Numbered from the stretch's first letter, positions 1 to 10,400 are shown. The stretch is 36,319 nucleotides of DNA from Nemertoderma westbladi (GCA_032718475.1 JAUCBJ010004456.1:1-36319), one strand, 5' to 3'. A program made the numbers and translations. Notes: a model not told the origin generated them from the letters alone.

Positions 1-179
1 AAAATTAAACCGTCGAACCCAATCTCCCGGGAATATCCAGCGGGTGAATGGTCGCGCACGGATTGGTTTCGACTAGTGTAGTGAATCAAATACTTGTCAT
101 AGACTAAAAAGCAGATTTATTATCTAGAAGACATTCTAATTTGGCGGGTTAAACTGCCAAAGGTCTGAAAGCGCGAACA
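1..179 (+). repeat. 5' LTR, right end only
   Basis: This stretch aligns with the ends of the LTR at 6784-7643 and the solo LTR at 10624-11974. All three share TCCCGGG, a CGGGTGAATG-type block, a short hairpin around GTTAAA and the terminal GCGCGAACA. It differs from the other two at many more positions than they differ from each other. Confidence 0.75.
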
Positions 180-181
180 AA

Positions 182-1309
182 CACCCTATTTCTGGTGAGC
201 GTCTAGGTCGTAGACTATTTTCTGATCCAGGTACAGTACATGCGAATTCTATAGTAAATAGAATTAATGATAACAATAATACTCACATATTTGTAAAACC
301 AAGTAAATATAGTGGTGATAAAACTCTCCCAGGGGATACTGATGTACCACCCGTGGACGTATGGTTAGGAAGTTTTGAGCGGGCCGCAATAGCAAACAAT
401 TGGTCGTTAGGTAAATGTACAACAGTTTTACCAGGATATTTAGAGGGAAAAGCGGGCAGATGGTACGACCAAAATATCGGGCGTTTGGAGTTACTTCCCT
501 TCCAGGAACTTAAACAACAATTGTTGTTACGTTTTAGCCATGGTGAGAGTCAAACTTATTATTATACAATTTTTTCAGCTATGAAACAGGAAACGGATGA
601 GAGTGTAGACGATTTTTATGAAAGACTTATGCAAGTGGCAAAGCGTGCATTAAGTACTAGTAATAGTAGAGATATGCGAATTCGCGTGAGGGATAGATTT
701 TTACATGGTTTACAGAAGGTAATTTTATCTAGAGTGAGTGAGAAAGTCAAAGCAACGGATGACTTAGATTCTGTGGTTGCTATAGCGCGGCACATAGAGC
801 AAAGTGTGAGGCTTGAAAACCCAAACTTGTCCTTGCCACTGACTCGAGCAGATTTGGACCAGGTATTCAATCCCAATACAGTAGTAAGCAGTTATAGAGA
901 AACTAATAGAGATCAAGCTAATAAGGATAGTAATTCCCAGTCTTTAACTCACCGACTTGCAAATTTAGAAACGGCTGTTGACAAACTTGTAACTGCACTA
1001 GACCGGCAAACAGTAGGTCCCTTAGCACAAAATAATAAGGCAACTATCGTTTGTGACATTTGTTTTAAAGCTGGCCATAAAACTATCGATTGCTTTCGGC
1101 ATCCAAACCGGCAAAATCAACATTTATCTTATTATCCACCACCGCCAAGATTTAACCGTTTTAATGGCCACAGTAGTAATCCAAGTGGGGTAAACAGGGG
1201 ACAAAGTAATTTTCAACAGAGTAGAACTTGGCGACAACAAAATTACAACGGCCATCCGCAGCAACACCAGCTTTATAATAGTTATTCTCCTGTTGATTCA
1301 CGCAATTAG
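182..1309 (+). CDS. gag: Gag polyprotein, no AUG start, ends in TAG
   Basis: This is the structural protein that would form the virus-like particle. The frame is open from position 140 to the TAG at 1307-1309. The first in-frame ATG is at 581, well inside the conserved region, so the true start is unclear (non-AUG, spliced or mutated); I begin at the first codon after the LTR. The retrotransposon gag core lies near 350-800, with motifs such as WLGSFERAA and DFYERLMQVAKRA. A CCHC zinc knuckle, C-X2-C-X4-H-X4-C (CDICFKAGHKTIDC), lies near 1050-1095. A Q/N/Y-rich tail follows and continues in frame beyond the TAG for about 75 codons before protease. The frame is otherwise uninterrupted. Confidence 0.85.
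   Translation, partial: HPISGERLGRRLFSDPGTVHANSIVNRINDNNNTHIFVKPSKYSGDKTLPGDTDVPPVDVWLGSFERAAIANNWSLGKCTTVLPGYLEGKAGRWYDQNIGRLELLPFQELKQQLLLRFSHGESQTYYYTIFSAMKQETDESVDDFYERLMQVAKRALSTSNSRDMRIRVRDRFLHGLQKVILSRVSEKVKATDDLDSVVAIARHIEQSVRLENPNLSLPLTRADLDQVFNPNTVVSSYRETNRDQANKDSNSQSLTHRLANLETAVDKLVTALDRQTVGPLAQNNKATIVCDICFKAGHKTIDCFRHPNRQNQHLSYYPPPPRFNRFNGHSSNPSGVNRGQSNFQQSRTWRQQNYNGHPQQHQLYNSYSPVDSRN
1307..1309 (+). other. In-frame amber codon between gag and pol
   Basis: TAG is the only stop in a frame otherwise open from 140 to 5458. The next bases are TATTATCAA, which is not the well-known readthrough context UAG-CAR-YYA. It lies in a Q/N-rich stretch, so a CAG-to-TAG change is a simple explanation. 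Programmed readthrough is the alternative. Confidence 0.85.
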
Positions 1310-4300
1310 TATTATCAATCTGAATCTAGACCTTATTATAACAGAAATACCGATAGAAATATATCACACCAAAATAATGGTAATAATAGGAATTATACAG
1401 TACACCCCAGTGATAATACAATAAGAAACACAGCTCCAATACATAATCAAAATACATCACCAGTTGGTAATCCTACATTTTTCCCAAGCAACAGGCACCC
1501 CCCACCGTCATCTTTCAATAATAAGACTGTAATAGTGAATTTTACTGAAACACCCCCTCATGATATGTTCCTTGACGTAATTTTAGAGGGCCGTTATATT
1601 GAGTCAGGTGTCGTAGATACAGGCGCCCAAACTACTATGATTAGCGAACGATTGCTAAATAAAGTACAACCGGGTACAGTAATTGAACCAATTGGAATAT
1701 ATCTACGGGATTTTGCGGGAACGACCATCCCTATTTTAGGTGCCGTTTGGTTAAACATTGAAGCGGGAGGGCGTACAGCGTTGGTTCGTGCTTTAGTTGC
1801 CAAAGAGTTAGAGTGTAATTCTGGAATTATTTTGGGCTTGAGAACATTAGGTGCATTACGTGTACATATTAACTGCAGTGAGAGAAAAGTATTTCAGGAA
1901 GCAGTAAGTCAATTAGAAGAGACAGAACCTATTATTGCCCAGGAAATTAATTCACCACCTTTACTTAGTAATACAAACCCCTTTTCACCCAATTATGTTA
2001 ATTCTCCATCAACAAACGCTAAAGTAGTTGCACAAGGAAATAGTGAGCCTAATACAAGCACGAGCATTGAACATAAAAATAATACTACCAAGCATTTACA
2101 CGTCTTCCGTGTTGTCGCCGATCGAAATATTTTAATTCCACCAAACCACGAAGCTATAGTACATGGTCGACCAGTTGGTGTGGCATTAGAATGTAGGCCT
2201 AAGTCTAAGTCTAATGTAGTGGTAGGCTTATTTGAACCGAATGCAACTGGCTTAGGTAAGAATGGCTTAATAGGAGCTCGTACACTAAATACAGTAGACC
2301 AGGGTCTTATTTTGTGTCGCATTATGAATCCCAATAATAAGCGAATAATTCTTCAAAAGAATAGTCGAATAGGTGATCTTGAGCCACATACTGAAATAAT
2401 AAATACTGCTACACCGAATGTAAATAAATTAGACTCACCAACTGACCCTGATGCGGACATAATATCTAAATTCCCTACTTTAGAAGACGACACACACACT
2501 AGAGCTTTACATGACGTCCTACTTAAGCACTACAATGTAATATCTAATAACGATTACGATGTAGGATATTGTGACTTAATTTCGCATGAAATTGATGCTG
2601 ATGGGCCTCCCATTCGTCAGAGACCGTACCGTATACCATACAAACACCGTGATTTCGTTGATGAAACCATTAAGACGATGATTAAAGAAAACGTGATTGA
2701 AGAAAGCTCTAGCCCATGGGCGAGTCCAGTAGTAATTGCACAAAAACCCGATGGAGGATTGCGATTTTGTGTTGACTACAGACGGCTAAACGCTCAAACT
2801 CGAATTCCATTACACCCTTTGCCTAGAATAGATGAAGTGATTGATCAATTAGGTGGTAATGCATATTTTACCACTCTTGACTTAACGTGCGGTTATTGGC
2901 ATGTACCAATAGCTGACAAAGATCGTGATAAAACTAGTTTCATCACAAACAGCGGCCAATGGAATTTCCGTCGCATGCCTTTTGGTTTGGCAGGAGCACC
3001 CAGTACATTTCAACGACTAATGTCAAAAGTTATAGGTAGATTAAGTAATAAAATTTGCCTCGTTTACTTAGATGACGTCATTATTTATTCGGAAACATTT
3101 GAACAACATTTACATGACATTGATAGTGTACTAGAGTGTATCGAAGCTGCAGGTTTAAAGCTAAAGCTACGAAAATGTACGTTTGCTGCAGAAAAGGTTA
3201 CATATTTAGGTCATGAAATAACTGCGCAGGGAATAAAACCAGCTGTTAGGAATCTACGAGCAGTAAGTGAGTTTCCACGGCCAACCGCAATAACTCAGGT
3301 TCGTCAATTTTTAGGACTTGCTTCATTTTACCGTAAGTTCATAAAGGATTTTGCGAAAATAGCTTCGCCGTTAGCACAGCTGTTACAGAAAAATGTAGTA
3401 TTCAGTTGGACAGCTGATAAGGAACAAGCATTTCAGACATTAAAAACGAAATTAACGAATCCACCTGTACTTGGTTTTCCTATTCTACCATCTACTGACT
3501 CAGAACCTTACTGTATTTCGACTTATCGGTTGATGACAGACGCCTCTATAGTTGGCTTAGGCGCCGTTCTAGAACAATTTCAAGGTGGTAAATATGTAGT
3601 TATAGGCTACGCAAGTAGATCTGTAAAACCAGCCGAGAAGAATTACAATATTACTGAATTGGAGGGTCTTGGAGTTGTCTGGGGTGTACATTACTTCAGA
3701 CACTACTTGATTGGTACGAAATTCAAAATTATCACTGATCATTCTGCTTTGAAGCACATATTAGCAGTAAAAGAACCAACCGGACGGATAGCGCGATGGT
3801 GCTTAGCCTTGCAGCAGTACGATTTTGAAGTTGAACACCGGCCTGGAAAGCATCATTTTGCCCCCGATGCTTTGAGCAGAAATCCAGTATCAGCTTTTCA
3901 ACCAGATAGCGACATCGATAACATACAAGTTGGTCCGGATATAAATATCATAAATAACAGGGAAATTATAAAACCTGACTCTAACCCCATTACTGTAAAT
4001 GTTATACGTGCTGGGCATGAAACTGAAAGGCGACCAAAGGAAAACAATAATTGTAAGAGTGCATGGCTATTAGCAATCGCAACCGATCCCACATTGGAAG
4101 CAATCCAGCGTATGAAACTCAACGAGCAAGGTCCAGCATTGTCTGATATTAATTTCGTAGCTTTGAAGCGCTTAGCTACTTTAGTCTCTATTGACCAGTT
4201 AGGTTTTATGTACTATATTGGGCGTCGAGGTGAGGAAAATCTACAAGTAGTACCTAAACAGTTTCAGCAAGAAATAATTCGCACTTTTCACGATCAACCG

Positions 4301-5461
4301 TGTGGTGGACATTATGCGTTTAATAAAACTTATTATAAGGTTAGAAACAAATATTGGTGGATTACGATGCGAAAAGATATATTTAAGCACTGTCAAACTT
4401 GCTTACCGTGTCAGTTGGCCAAAAGACCGCGATTAAAAATTGTGTCTCCACTGCACCCATTACCAGTAGTAGGAAACCCTTTTGATAGGTGTGAACTAGA
4501 TCTACTTGGACCCTTTCATTCTTCTGCTTCCGGTAACCGTTTTATTTTACTGTTTACGGATAGTTTAACTAAGTGGCCGGAGGGCGTGGCAACCGCTAAC
4601 AAAAGTGCAAATACAGTAGCTAAGGCATTTATAGACTTGGTGGTCAGTCGCCACGGTGCACCACGCGTATTACTTACCGACCAGGATTCGAATTTTTTAT
4701 CTCGAATGTTCCAAAGTGTCACGCAAATGCTTGGAGTTGACCAAAAATCCGCAGTGATTTATCATCCACAAACCGTAGGGTTGGTAGAGCGATTAAATCA
4801 AACTCTAGTAACCATGCTGTCTATCTATACCGATTCTGACCAATTACACTGGGATGAGTGTCTCCCAGCTGTACTTTTTGCGTATCGCACTTCTATACAT
4901 TCAACTGTCAATCAAACTCCATTTTTCCTTACCTACGGTCGTGAAGCAACATTACCTTCAGACGCTGTTTTACTTAAAGCGACCGACAATGCTAGTTTAG
5001 ATGACTATACTAGACGACTAGCGAAAACAGTTTTGATCAGTAGGAAAAATGCAGAGTCATTACAAAAACAAGCTCAATCTAGATTCATTCGGAATTATAA
5101 TAACAGTCACAACATAGTTGTACCGCAATATAAAGTAGGAAACTACGTATTCATAGAAGAAAGGGAATGTCCCGTTGGCTTGTCACGAAAGCTCAGAGCA
5201 AAATATCTTGGGCCTTACAGGGTACAGGCAATTGAAGGTGAAAATTTACGGTTAACTAGGCCAGGTCGTAAAAGTGTAAGCACCCTTATTCACCCCAACA
5301 TGGTAAAACCTGCGCGTTTACGCTACAGTCTGTCTGATACCAGCCCCGCTATTGAAACAGATGACAACCCAAACATTATAACAAACTATCTAAGCCCACA
5401 AGGAAATTCTACAGTTTCTAGTGTGGAATTATCTCTAGTAGACGAAAGTGAATTATCATGA
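1310..5461 (+). CDS. pol: Pol polyprotein (PR-RT-RNaseH-IN), same frame as gag
   Basis: The frame has no ATG start and runs directly on from the gag TAG, so pol would be made only by readthrough or as one gag-pol protein. The aspartic protease active site is VDTGAQ (Asp at 1616). RT carries FCVDYRRLN, LPRID, MPFGLAGAP and the catalytic YLDD at about 3065-3076. RNase H shows MTDAS, ELEGL and TDHSAL. Integrase has an HHCC finger (HDQPCGGH, then CQTCLPC) and a D,D-35-E core: Asp in CELDLL (4499), Asp in LLTDQ (4679), Glu in LVERLN (4787). A GPY/F-type module (KYLGPYRV) sits near the C-terminus. No chromodomain is seen. All catalytic residues are present, so the enzyme looks intact. Confidence 0.95.
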   Translation, partial: YYQSESRPYYNRNTDRNISHQNNGNNRNYTVHPSDNTIRNTAPIHNQNTSPVGNPTFFPSNRHPPPSSFNNKTVIVNFTETPPHDMFLDVILEGRYIESGVVDTGAQTTMISERLLNKVQPGTVIEPIGIYLRDFAGTTIPILGAVWLNIEAGGRTALVRALVAKELECNSGIILGLRTLGALRVHINCSERKVFQEAVSQLEETEPIIAQEINSPPLLSNTNPFSPNYVNSPSTNAKVVAQGNSEPNTSTSIEHKNNTTKHLHVFRVVADRNILIPPNHEAIVHGRPVGVALECRPKSKSNVVVGLFEPNATGLGKNGLIGARTLNTVDQGLILCRIMNPNNKRIILQKNSRIGDLEPHTEIINTATPNVNKLDSPTDPDADIISKFPTLEDDTHTRALHDVLLKHYNVISNNDYDVGYCDLISHEIDADGPPIRQRPYRIPYKHRDFVDETIKTMIKENVIEESSSPWASPVVIAQKPDGGLRFCVDYRRLNAQTRIPLHPLPRIDEVIDQLGGNAYFTTLDLTCGYWHVPIADKDRDKTSFITNSGQWNFRRMPFGLAGAPSTFQRLMSKVIGRLSNKICLVYLDDVIIYSETFEQHLHDIDSVLECIEAAGLKLKLRKCTFAAEKVTYLGHEITAQGIKPAVRNLRAVSEFPRPTAITQVRQFLGLASFYRKFIKDFAKIASPLAQLLQKNVVFSWTADKEQAFQTLKTKLTNPPVLGFPILPSTDSEPYCISTYRLMTDASIVGLGAVLEQFQGGKYVVIGYASRSVKPAEKNYNITELEGLGVVWGVHYFRHYLIGTKFKIITDHSALKHILAVKEPTGRIARWCLALQQYDFEVEHRPGKHHFAPDALSRNPVSAFQPDSDIDNIQVGPDINIINNREIIKPDSNPITVNVIRAGHETERRPKENNNCKSAWLLAIATDPTLEAIQRMKLNEQGPALSDINFVALKRLATLVSIDQLGFMYYIGRRGEENLQVVPKQFQQEIIRTFHDQPCGGHYAFNKTYYKVRNKYWWITMRKDIFKHCQTCLPCQLAKRPRLKIVSPLHPLPVVGNPFDRCELDLLGPFHSSASGNRFILLFTDSLTKWPEGVATANKSANTVAKAFIDLVVSRHGAPRVLLTDQDSNFLSRMFQSVTQMLGVDQKSAVIYHPQTVGLVERLNQTLVTMLSIYTDSDQLHWDECLPAVLFAYRTSIHSTVNQTPFFLTYGREATLPSDAVLLKATDNASLDDYTRRLAKTVLISRKNAESLQKQAQSRFIRNYNNSHNIVVPQYKVGNYVFIEERECPVGLSRKLRAKYLGPYRVQAIEGENLRLTRPGRKSVSTLIHPNMVKPARLRYSLSDTSPAIETDDNPNIITNYLSPQGNSTVSSVELSLVDESELS

Positions 5462-6775
5462 AAATTGAAATGTAACATTTAATAATCATGAGAAACATTG
5501 TTATCATTAATCATGTAACCTCGTGTAATCATATAATCATTAATCATGTAACCTTAATTTTAATCGTGTACTTACACCCTATGTTATTTTATGACTTATA
5601 AATGAAGCAATAAAGAAATAAAGGACTCATAACTGTGTAATGTTTTAACGTTATACTGTAGAAATATCGGTATTGAAATATTGAATTAGACCTACAGTAG
5701 CCTAGTTGTTATCCGCATGTCATTATTTTACATTTATATTCTAGTTGCTCTGAATACCCATTTATCATAAAATAGTGTCACATATTTTCTATTTTAGTTA
5801 TCCATTAAGTATACTGTGCTACAGTGCATGATTAATATTATAATACTATTGATATAATGTCATTATACTGTAGTATCGTTTGCAATTGCAAAAATAAATA
5901 TGTAGGCCTAATTGTAAAGATAATTTAAAGATAAATTGACTTATTGTACTTATATTACGTAAATTTAATGTTTGAATAAAGTGATTCTTTATTGTGTTAA
6001 GAGTAATTTACCGACCGTGTCTTTGAATAAAGTTTTAGTGTTATTTAAAACAATTAGAAATAAAGAGAATACGAGAACAGTATGTGTCAAACTGTGCAAT
6101 GAGTATCCAGTACAGTAGAGGCGAAAACTCCGTTGTCTTAATTATTGCAATTTTTATATTATCAAGTTTGATTTAATTTAATCATTTCATTATTTTGCTG
6201 TAATTTTCTTACAGATATTTGATTGACATTATTTTTGAGTTCTCGGATTTTCAGATGTAGTTATTTCAAAAGCTTATATGTGAAGGTAGTAGACTGTCTG
6301 TGAAATAGGCAAATTCAACGAATTTGTAATTTCATATTTAAATTAAAGGTCGACACAGATTTTTGGCCTCAGGATATTTTCCTACAGTTTGTCACTTTCT
6401 TAATAATAATTGTAAAAGCTTCTGTGGGATATAACTGGCCCCTTTTGCTTCGCAATCCAGTTTCCCCCAGGCGCTGGAATACTCTAAAAAGGTTCTCTAA
6501 CTGTATATATATTCCCCTCGCCCGCAAGGTACCGTTACAGGTGTTTTAACGGACATAAAAGTCATTCTGCTATATACGTGTTTTGGCGGACATGGTAAGG
6601 CAAAAAACCTGTAATGCACCAACTACCTTTCACAGCTTAGCCGTGATGATTCATATTACGACATCTAACAGCTGGTTGCTGACATGGAAACAGCCATTGG
6701 ACGCATGGTTCTTTGTTTGGCTTGAGCCAATCAGAGCGATTTTTCCTGTCGACGTGTAGCTTTTCAGCCGATCAT
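5462..6775 (+). other. Non-coding internal region after pol, no env
   Basis: This is AT-rich with many stops in all frames. I see no envelope-like ORF, signal peptide or membrane segment. Short direct repeats of AATCATGTAACCT occur at about 5500-5555, and AATAAA signals at 5609-5614 and 5617-5622 follow the pol stop. Confidence 0.7.
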
Positions 6776-6783
6776 AAGGAGAG
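6776..6783 (+). promoter_or_regulatory. Polypurine tract (plus-strand primer)
   Basis: AAGGAGAG lies immediately before the TGTT that opens the 3' LTR, where the plus-strand DNA primer is expected. The position and purine run define the LTR boundary. Confidence 0.7.
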
Positions 6784-7076
6784 TGTTCAGTCTTACTGCT
6801 TTTACTTGATACTTTGTTGTTATTGCTGTCTAAGCCAGAAACACCGGCTTTTTGGTAAGAACTCTAGTAAACTGCTTAGATTATAGAAAGTATAACTGTT
6901 ACCGGCGGTGTTACCTCACTTAATTTAACTGCACTAATCATATTGTTTGTACTGCTATTTACCGTCAGTTATTAATTGTATCTATTTGTTGATGGAAATA
7001 TTGCTCTTTGGAGAATACGGATAAATCACCCAAAATTCCCAATTTTCTTGATACACTACAGGTTAGAGAGGCGAGC

Positions 7077-7085
7077 TATATATAA
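7077..7085 (+). promoter_or_regulatory. LTR TATA box
   Basis: TATATATAA is conserved in sequence and context (CTATATATAACAATTGCG) in the solo LTR at 11419-11427. It is the best candidate core promoter of this family. Confidence 0.55.
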
Positions 7086-7601
7086 CAATTGCGATTTATA
7101 TCAATGTGGTGTGTATTGAATCTAATGTTATTTAGTAGACACTACCTGAGTCAATTGCTGTTCTCTTTATGTGTGATCAAATATACTGACGGTCGGCAGA
7201 ATAGTGTGCATGATTGTGAGTGTGATGTGACTGGTAACAAAGCATTTCCTAAAGAATGCGACTTATACTTTAATCATAAGCCTTATCGTTGCGTTTAGTA
7301 TAAGTCCTAGCTCTGTTTAAATAGATAGAGCGCCACGTCATAAAGGAACTGTTAATATTTCCCGAAAGTTAATAATATCTGTCAGAAATTACATATTAGC
7401 GATCAATCGAATAATACAGTAGGCTTACACTGCAACCTTACACTGCAATAATAAAATCTAAGCATCCGAATTCAGCCTCCCGGGTGTAGATCCATCGGGT
7501 GAATGATCGCGCATGGGCTGGCTTCGGCTAATGTTTTGTTTATTAGCATAAAATATTGTCGTATGCTAAAGGTGTGTTAATTAACTAAAAGACATATAAA
7601 T

Positions 7602-7623
7602 TTTGGCAGGTTAAACTGCTAAA
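7602..7623 (+). other. Conserved U5 RNA hairpin
   Basis: An 8-bp stem TTTGGCAG / CTGCTAAA encloses the loop GTTAAA. The same hairpin is at 140-161 (TTTGGCGG / CTGCCAAA) and 11933-11954. Between the diverged copies, A-U becomes G-U at one pair and G-U becomes G-C at another, so pairing is kept while sequence changes. Confidence 0.55.
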
Positions 7624-7869
7624 GGTCTTCAAAAGCGCGAACAGTAACAGTTATAATCTTATTGCAGTAGGCAATAAGGTTGCAAAATACCGTAGTGACT
7701 GGTAAAATTGAACCGGTGCTTCTGTAGGTCAGTAGGCCTAACTGTCATCACCGGTACCGGTACTGCTGTACAAGTACATTTAGTATTATTTCGATTGTGA
7801 TCTATTGTATATTGTAGGCTGCCAGGGGAATAGGGATTGACCACCCCTCATTCTTTCCCTGCAAACATT

Positions 7870-8165
7870 TTGACGTTAATTTAACGTTAATTTACGTTAA
7901 TATTCTACCATTCCAACGTTATTTTTTAACGTGCCCTTACGTTAAATTAACGTATTATTGGCCGGGGTTGCTACGTTAAAAATATACATAAATTGTACTC
8001 AAATCATACTAATTAACTCATGTCTGAAAATAACGTTAACAGCCGTATTTTATGAACGTTATTTATGAACGTACCATTACGTTAAATTAACGTATTATTG
8101 GCCGGGGTTACTACGTTAAATAAATACGTTAAAAAAATACGTCAATAATACGTTTAAAAAATACG
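7870..8165. repeat. Left subterminal ACGTTAA-rich repeats
   Basis: Multiple AACGTT/ACGTTAA words occur here. A longer block, ACGTTAAATTAACGTATTA followed by TTGGCCGGGGTT, occurs twice, at about 7959 and 8079. Such clusters next to the terminal repeats are typical transposase-binding regions, but no protein is encoded here to confirm that. Confidence 0.6.
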
Positions 8166-9056
8166 TCACTAATACGTTATTTTTTATTCAAAAGCATAAA
8201 AAAGATCATGTATGATTGAGATTTACTTCATGGACCACAGCGGTAGTTACTTGGTGGACCTGCATGGGACTGGGGGGGACCTAACACTAACCTACACAGC
8301 CTACGCCTACGCCCCTACACCTACTATACCTTAGGAGTGGAACCTTCAATGCATTTAGGCAAAATAAATAGCGGATTATTTCTGAGAAGAATTATGACGA
8401 CTTTTGATCAATTGCTAAGAAATTTGTTTAGATTTATATAAAATACTATCACATACCTATTTGGCCTCTACGTTAGATAAATCATTTGATTAAATTATTT
8501 AAATTTATTAGTTATCAAACAATTTAATTTATAATTTAAAATTAAATTATAGGAAATTAATAACTATTTAGAGTCTGACGTCATTTAACGTTAGACTTGC
8601 GTTTTTTGCAGACGCTGGGGGTAGAATGAAACCAATTTATTGTTTATATTAACTTAACTACACTGTATATCAAACCTCACCAATAATTTAACCATGGTAA
8701 CGAATGGTGTTTATTTTATTTAGCCACTCACACTGAATAAACGTAGTGCCGTTTTTATATAAATAATTGGCAGTCGAAAATGAACTTATTTAACAAATTT
8801 TGCCCGGAATAAAAAATAATTCAAAGCTAAATTTACGGTATATCGGTAATATAAATCGGCATAACGTACTGTACTATATACAGTATTGACTAAATAAACT
8901 TCAATAAACAAAAATATGAGAAATAAACAAAACTACAGTATAAAAAAATAATACCAAAATTGAAAGAAATATTCAATATTGCATCGTTATAAATTCAATA
9001 ATAATGCACATCCACATCACAATAATATATTGAAGAACATGTAAACTAATTAATAT
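8166..9056. other. Interior of TIR element, no gene seen
   Basis: This is AT-rich filler with a short C/A-rich patch near 8270-8330 (ACCTACACC-like words). All frames are closed and I see no RNA gene. Confidence 0.5.
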
Positions 9057-9302
9057 TGCAGTTACAGTAGTTATATTATGGGAGTACAAAATAAAGACCT
9101 GCAGTTACAGTAGTTATATTATGGGAGTACAAAATAAAGATCTAAGACCCAAGACCCAACACCTTAAGACCAAAGACCCTACAAAAGTAAGACCCCCAGA
9201 CCTGCAGTTACAGTAGTTATATTATGGGAGTACAAAATAAAGACCTAAGACCCAAGACCCAACACCTTAAGACCAAAGACCCTACAAAAGTAAGACCCCC
9301 CC
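9057..9302 (+). repeat. 102-bp tandem duplication
   Basis: A block starting CTGCAGTTACAGTAGTTATA occurs three times, at about 9056, 9099 and 9201. The first copy is truncated to about 43 bp; the other two are full units ending in CTACAAAAGTAAGACCCCC. That end grades directly into the following minisatellite, so the duplication probably seeded it. Confidence 0.8.
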
Positions 9303-9905
9303 TTCCCCGCCCTGGTACAAAAGTAAATCCCCCTGGTACAAAAGTAAGACCCACCCCAGGTACAAAAGTAAGACCCCCCAGGTACAAACGTAAACCCCCC
9401 CCCCCCCCCCAAGGTACAAAAGTAAATCCCCCTGGTACAAAAGTAAGACCCCCTGGTACAAACGTAAGGCCCCCAGGTACAAACGTAAGACCCCCCCCAA
9501 GGTACAAAAGTAAGACCCCCTGGTACAAAACTAAGACCCCCTGGTACAAACGTAAGGCCACCAGGTACAAACGTAAGACCCACGTGGCCCAGGTACAAAG
9601 GTAAGACTCCCCTGGAACAAAAGTAAGACGTCCAGGTACAAAAGTAAGACCTCCCCCCCTTAGGTACAAAAGTAGTGTAAGACCCCCAGATACAAAAGTA
9701 AGTCCAAGTATGACCCCTCCAGGTACAAAAAGTAAGACCCCGCCAAGTACAAAAGTAAGACCCCCCTGGCACAAAAGTAAGACTCCCCTGAAACAAAAGT
9801 AAGACCCCCTAGTACAAAAGTAAGACCCCCCCCCCCCCCCAGGGAAAAAAGTAAGACCACACCCCCTCCCCCCCAGGTACAAAAGTAAGACCACAAGGTA
9901 CAACT
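9303..9905 (+). repeat. GTACAAAAGTAAGACCC minisatellite
   Basis: Roughly 18-20-bp units of the form GGTACAAAAGTAAGACCCCC, with variable C runs (up to about 14), fill 600 bp. Long frames on both strands here are repeat artefacts of low-complexity G/V/Y/L protein and should not be annotated as genes. Confidence 0.9.
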
Positions 9906-10009
9906 TGAGTGATAGTTGCATGACACTGAATTACAACACTATATTCCGGGGGACCTGGTGCAATAAATATTAACGTGACTAAATTAAATTACAATTTTCT
10001 AATACAAGA

Positions 10010-10400
10010 ATGATTCTATTTAACCAATGTCAGACGTTTTAAATTAACATTAAAAATCGATGTTAAATTTCAACGTTTGTTTAATATTGGGTTTAGTGAT
10101 TTATGTTCATGATTAAATTTAACCAATGTCAGACGTTTCAAAATAACGTTAAAAATCTATGTTAAAATTCAACGTTTGTTTAACGTTTGGGTTTAGTGAT
10201 TTTTGTACATGATTAAATTTAACCAATGTCAGACGTTTCAAAATAACGTTAAAAATTGATGTTAAAATTCAACGTCTGTTTAACGTTTGTGTTTAGTCAT
10301 TTTTGTTCATGATTAAATTTAACCAATCTCAGACGTTTCAAAATAACGTTAAAAATTGATGTTAAAATTGAACGTCGGTTTAACGTTTGGGTTTAGTTGA
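10010..10400 (+). repeat. Right subterminal tandem repeat, about 91-bp unit, four copies
   Basis: Each unit contains AAATTTAACCAATGTCAGAC, then CAAAATAACGTTAAAAAT, then TTCAACGTTTGTTTAACG and TTTAGTGATTTTTGT. Units start near 10015, 10105, 10197 and 10290. They are diverged from each other but in constant order. Confidence 0.8.

Larger units (their letters stand above)
1..7643 (+). mobile_element. Ty3/gypsy LTR retrotransposon, left end cut by window
   Basis: The order is LTR end, gag (retrotransposon gag plus CCHC knuckle), pol (protease, RT, RNase H, integrase), polypurine tract, LTR. RT before integrase makes it Ty3/gypsy rather than copia. The 3' LTR begins TGTT and ends AACA, the usual TG...CA pattern. 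Only the last 179 bases of the 5' LTR are in the window, and they resemble the 3' LTR only moderately (about 70% by eye). No envelope frame is present in the 1.3 kb after pol. No convincing primer-binding site complementary to a tRNA 3' end follows position 179. The downstream target duplication cannot be checked because the left flank is missing. Confidence 0.9.
6784..7643 (+). repeat. 3' LTR (860 bp)
   Basis: It begins TGTTCAG and ends GCGAACA, with the purine tract directly upstream. From 6809 to 7643 it aligns at high identity with 11140-11974 of the solo LTR. It contains TATATATAA (7077-7085) and AATAAA (7449-7454), suggesting U3 to about 7110, R to about 7475, then U5. It lacks the approximately 0.5-kb duplicated U3 block of the solo LTR. 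The short frame at 7089-7298 is broken in the sister LTR and is not a gene. Confidence 0.8.

Noticed and set aside
5462-6783. Possible env gene of the retrotransposon
   Set aside because: All frames are closed and no membrane or signal segment is visible.
7089-7298. 69-codon frame in the LTR
   Set aside because: It has no ATG start and is frameshifted in the related solo LTR.
9217-9926. Open frames up to 234 codons on both strands
   Set aside because: They lie wholly in the GTACAAAAGTAAGACCC minisatellite; the protein is low-complexity repeat and several frames are open together.
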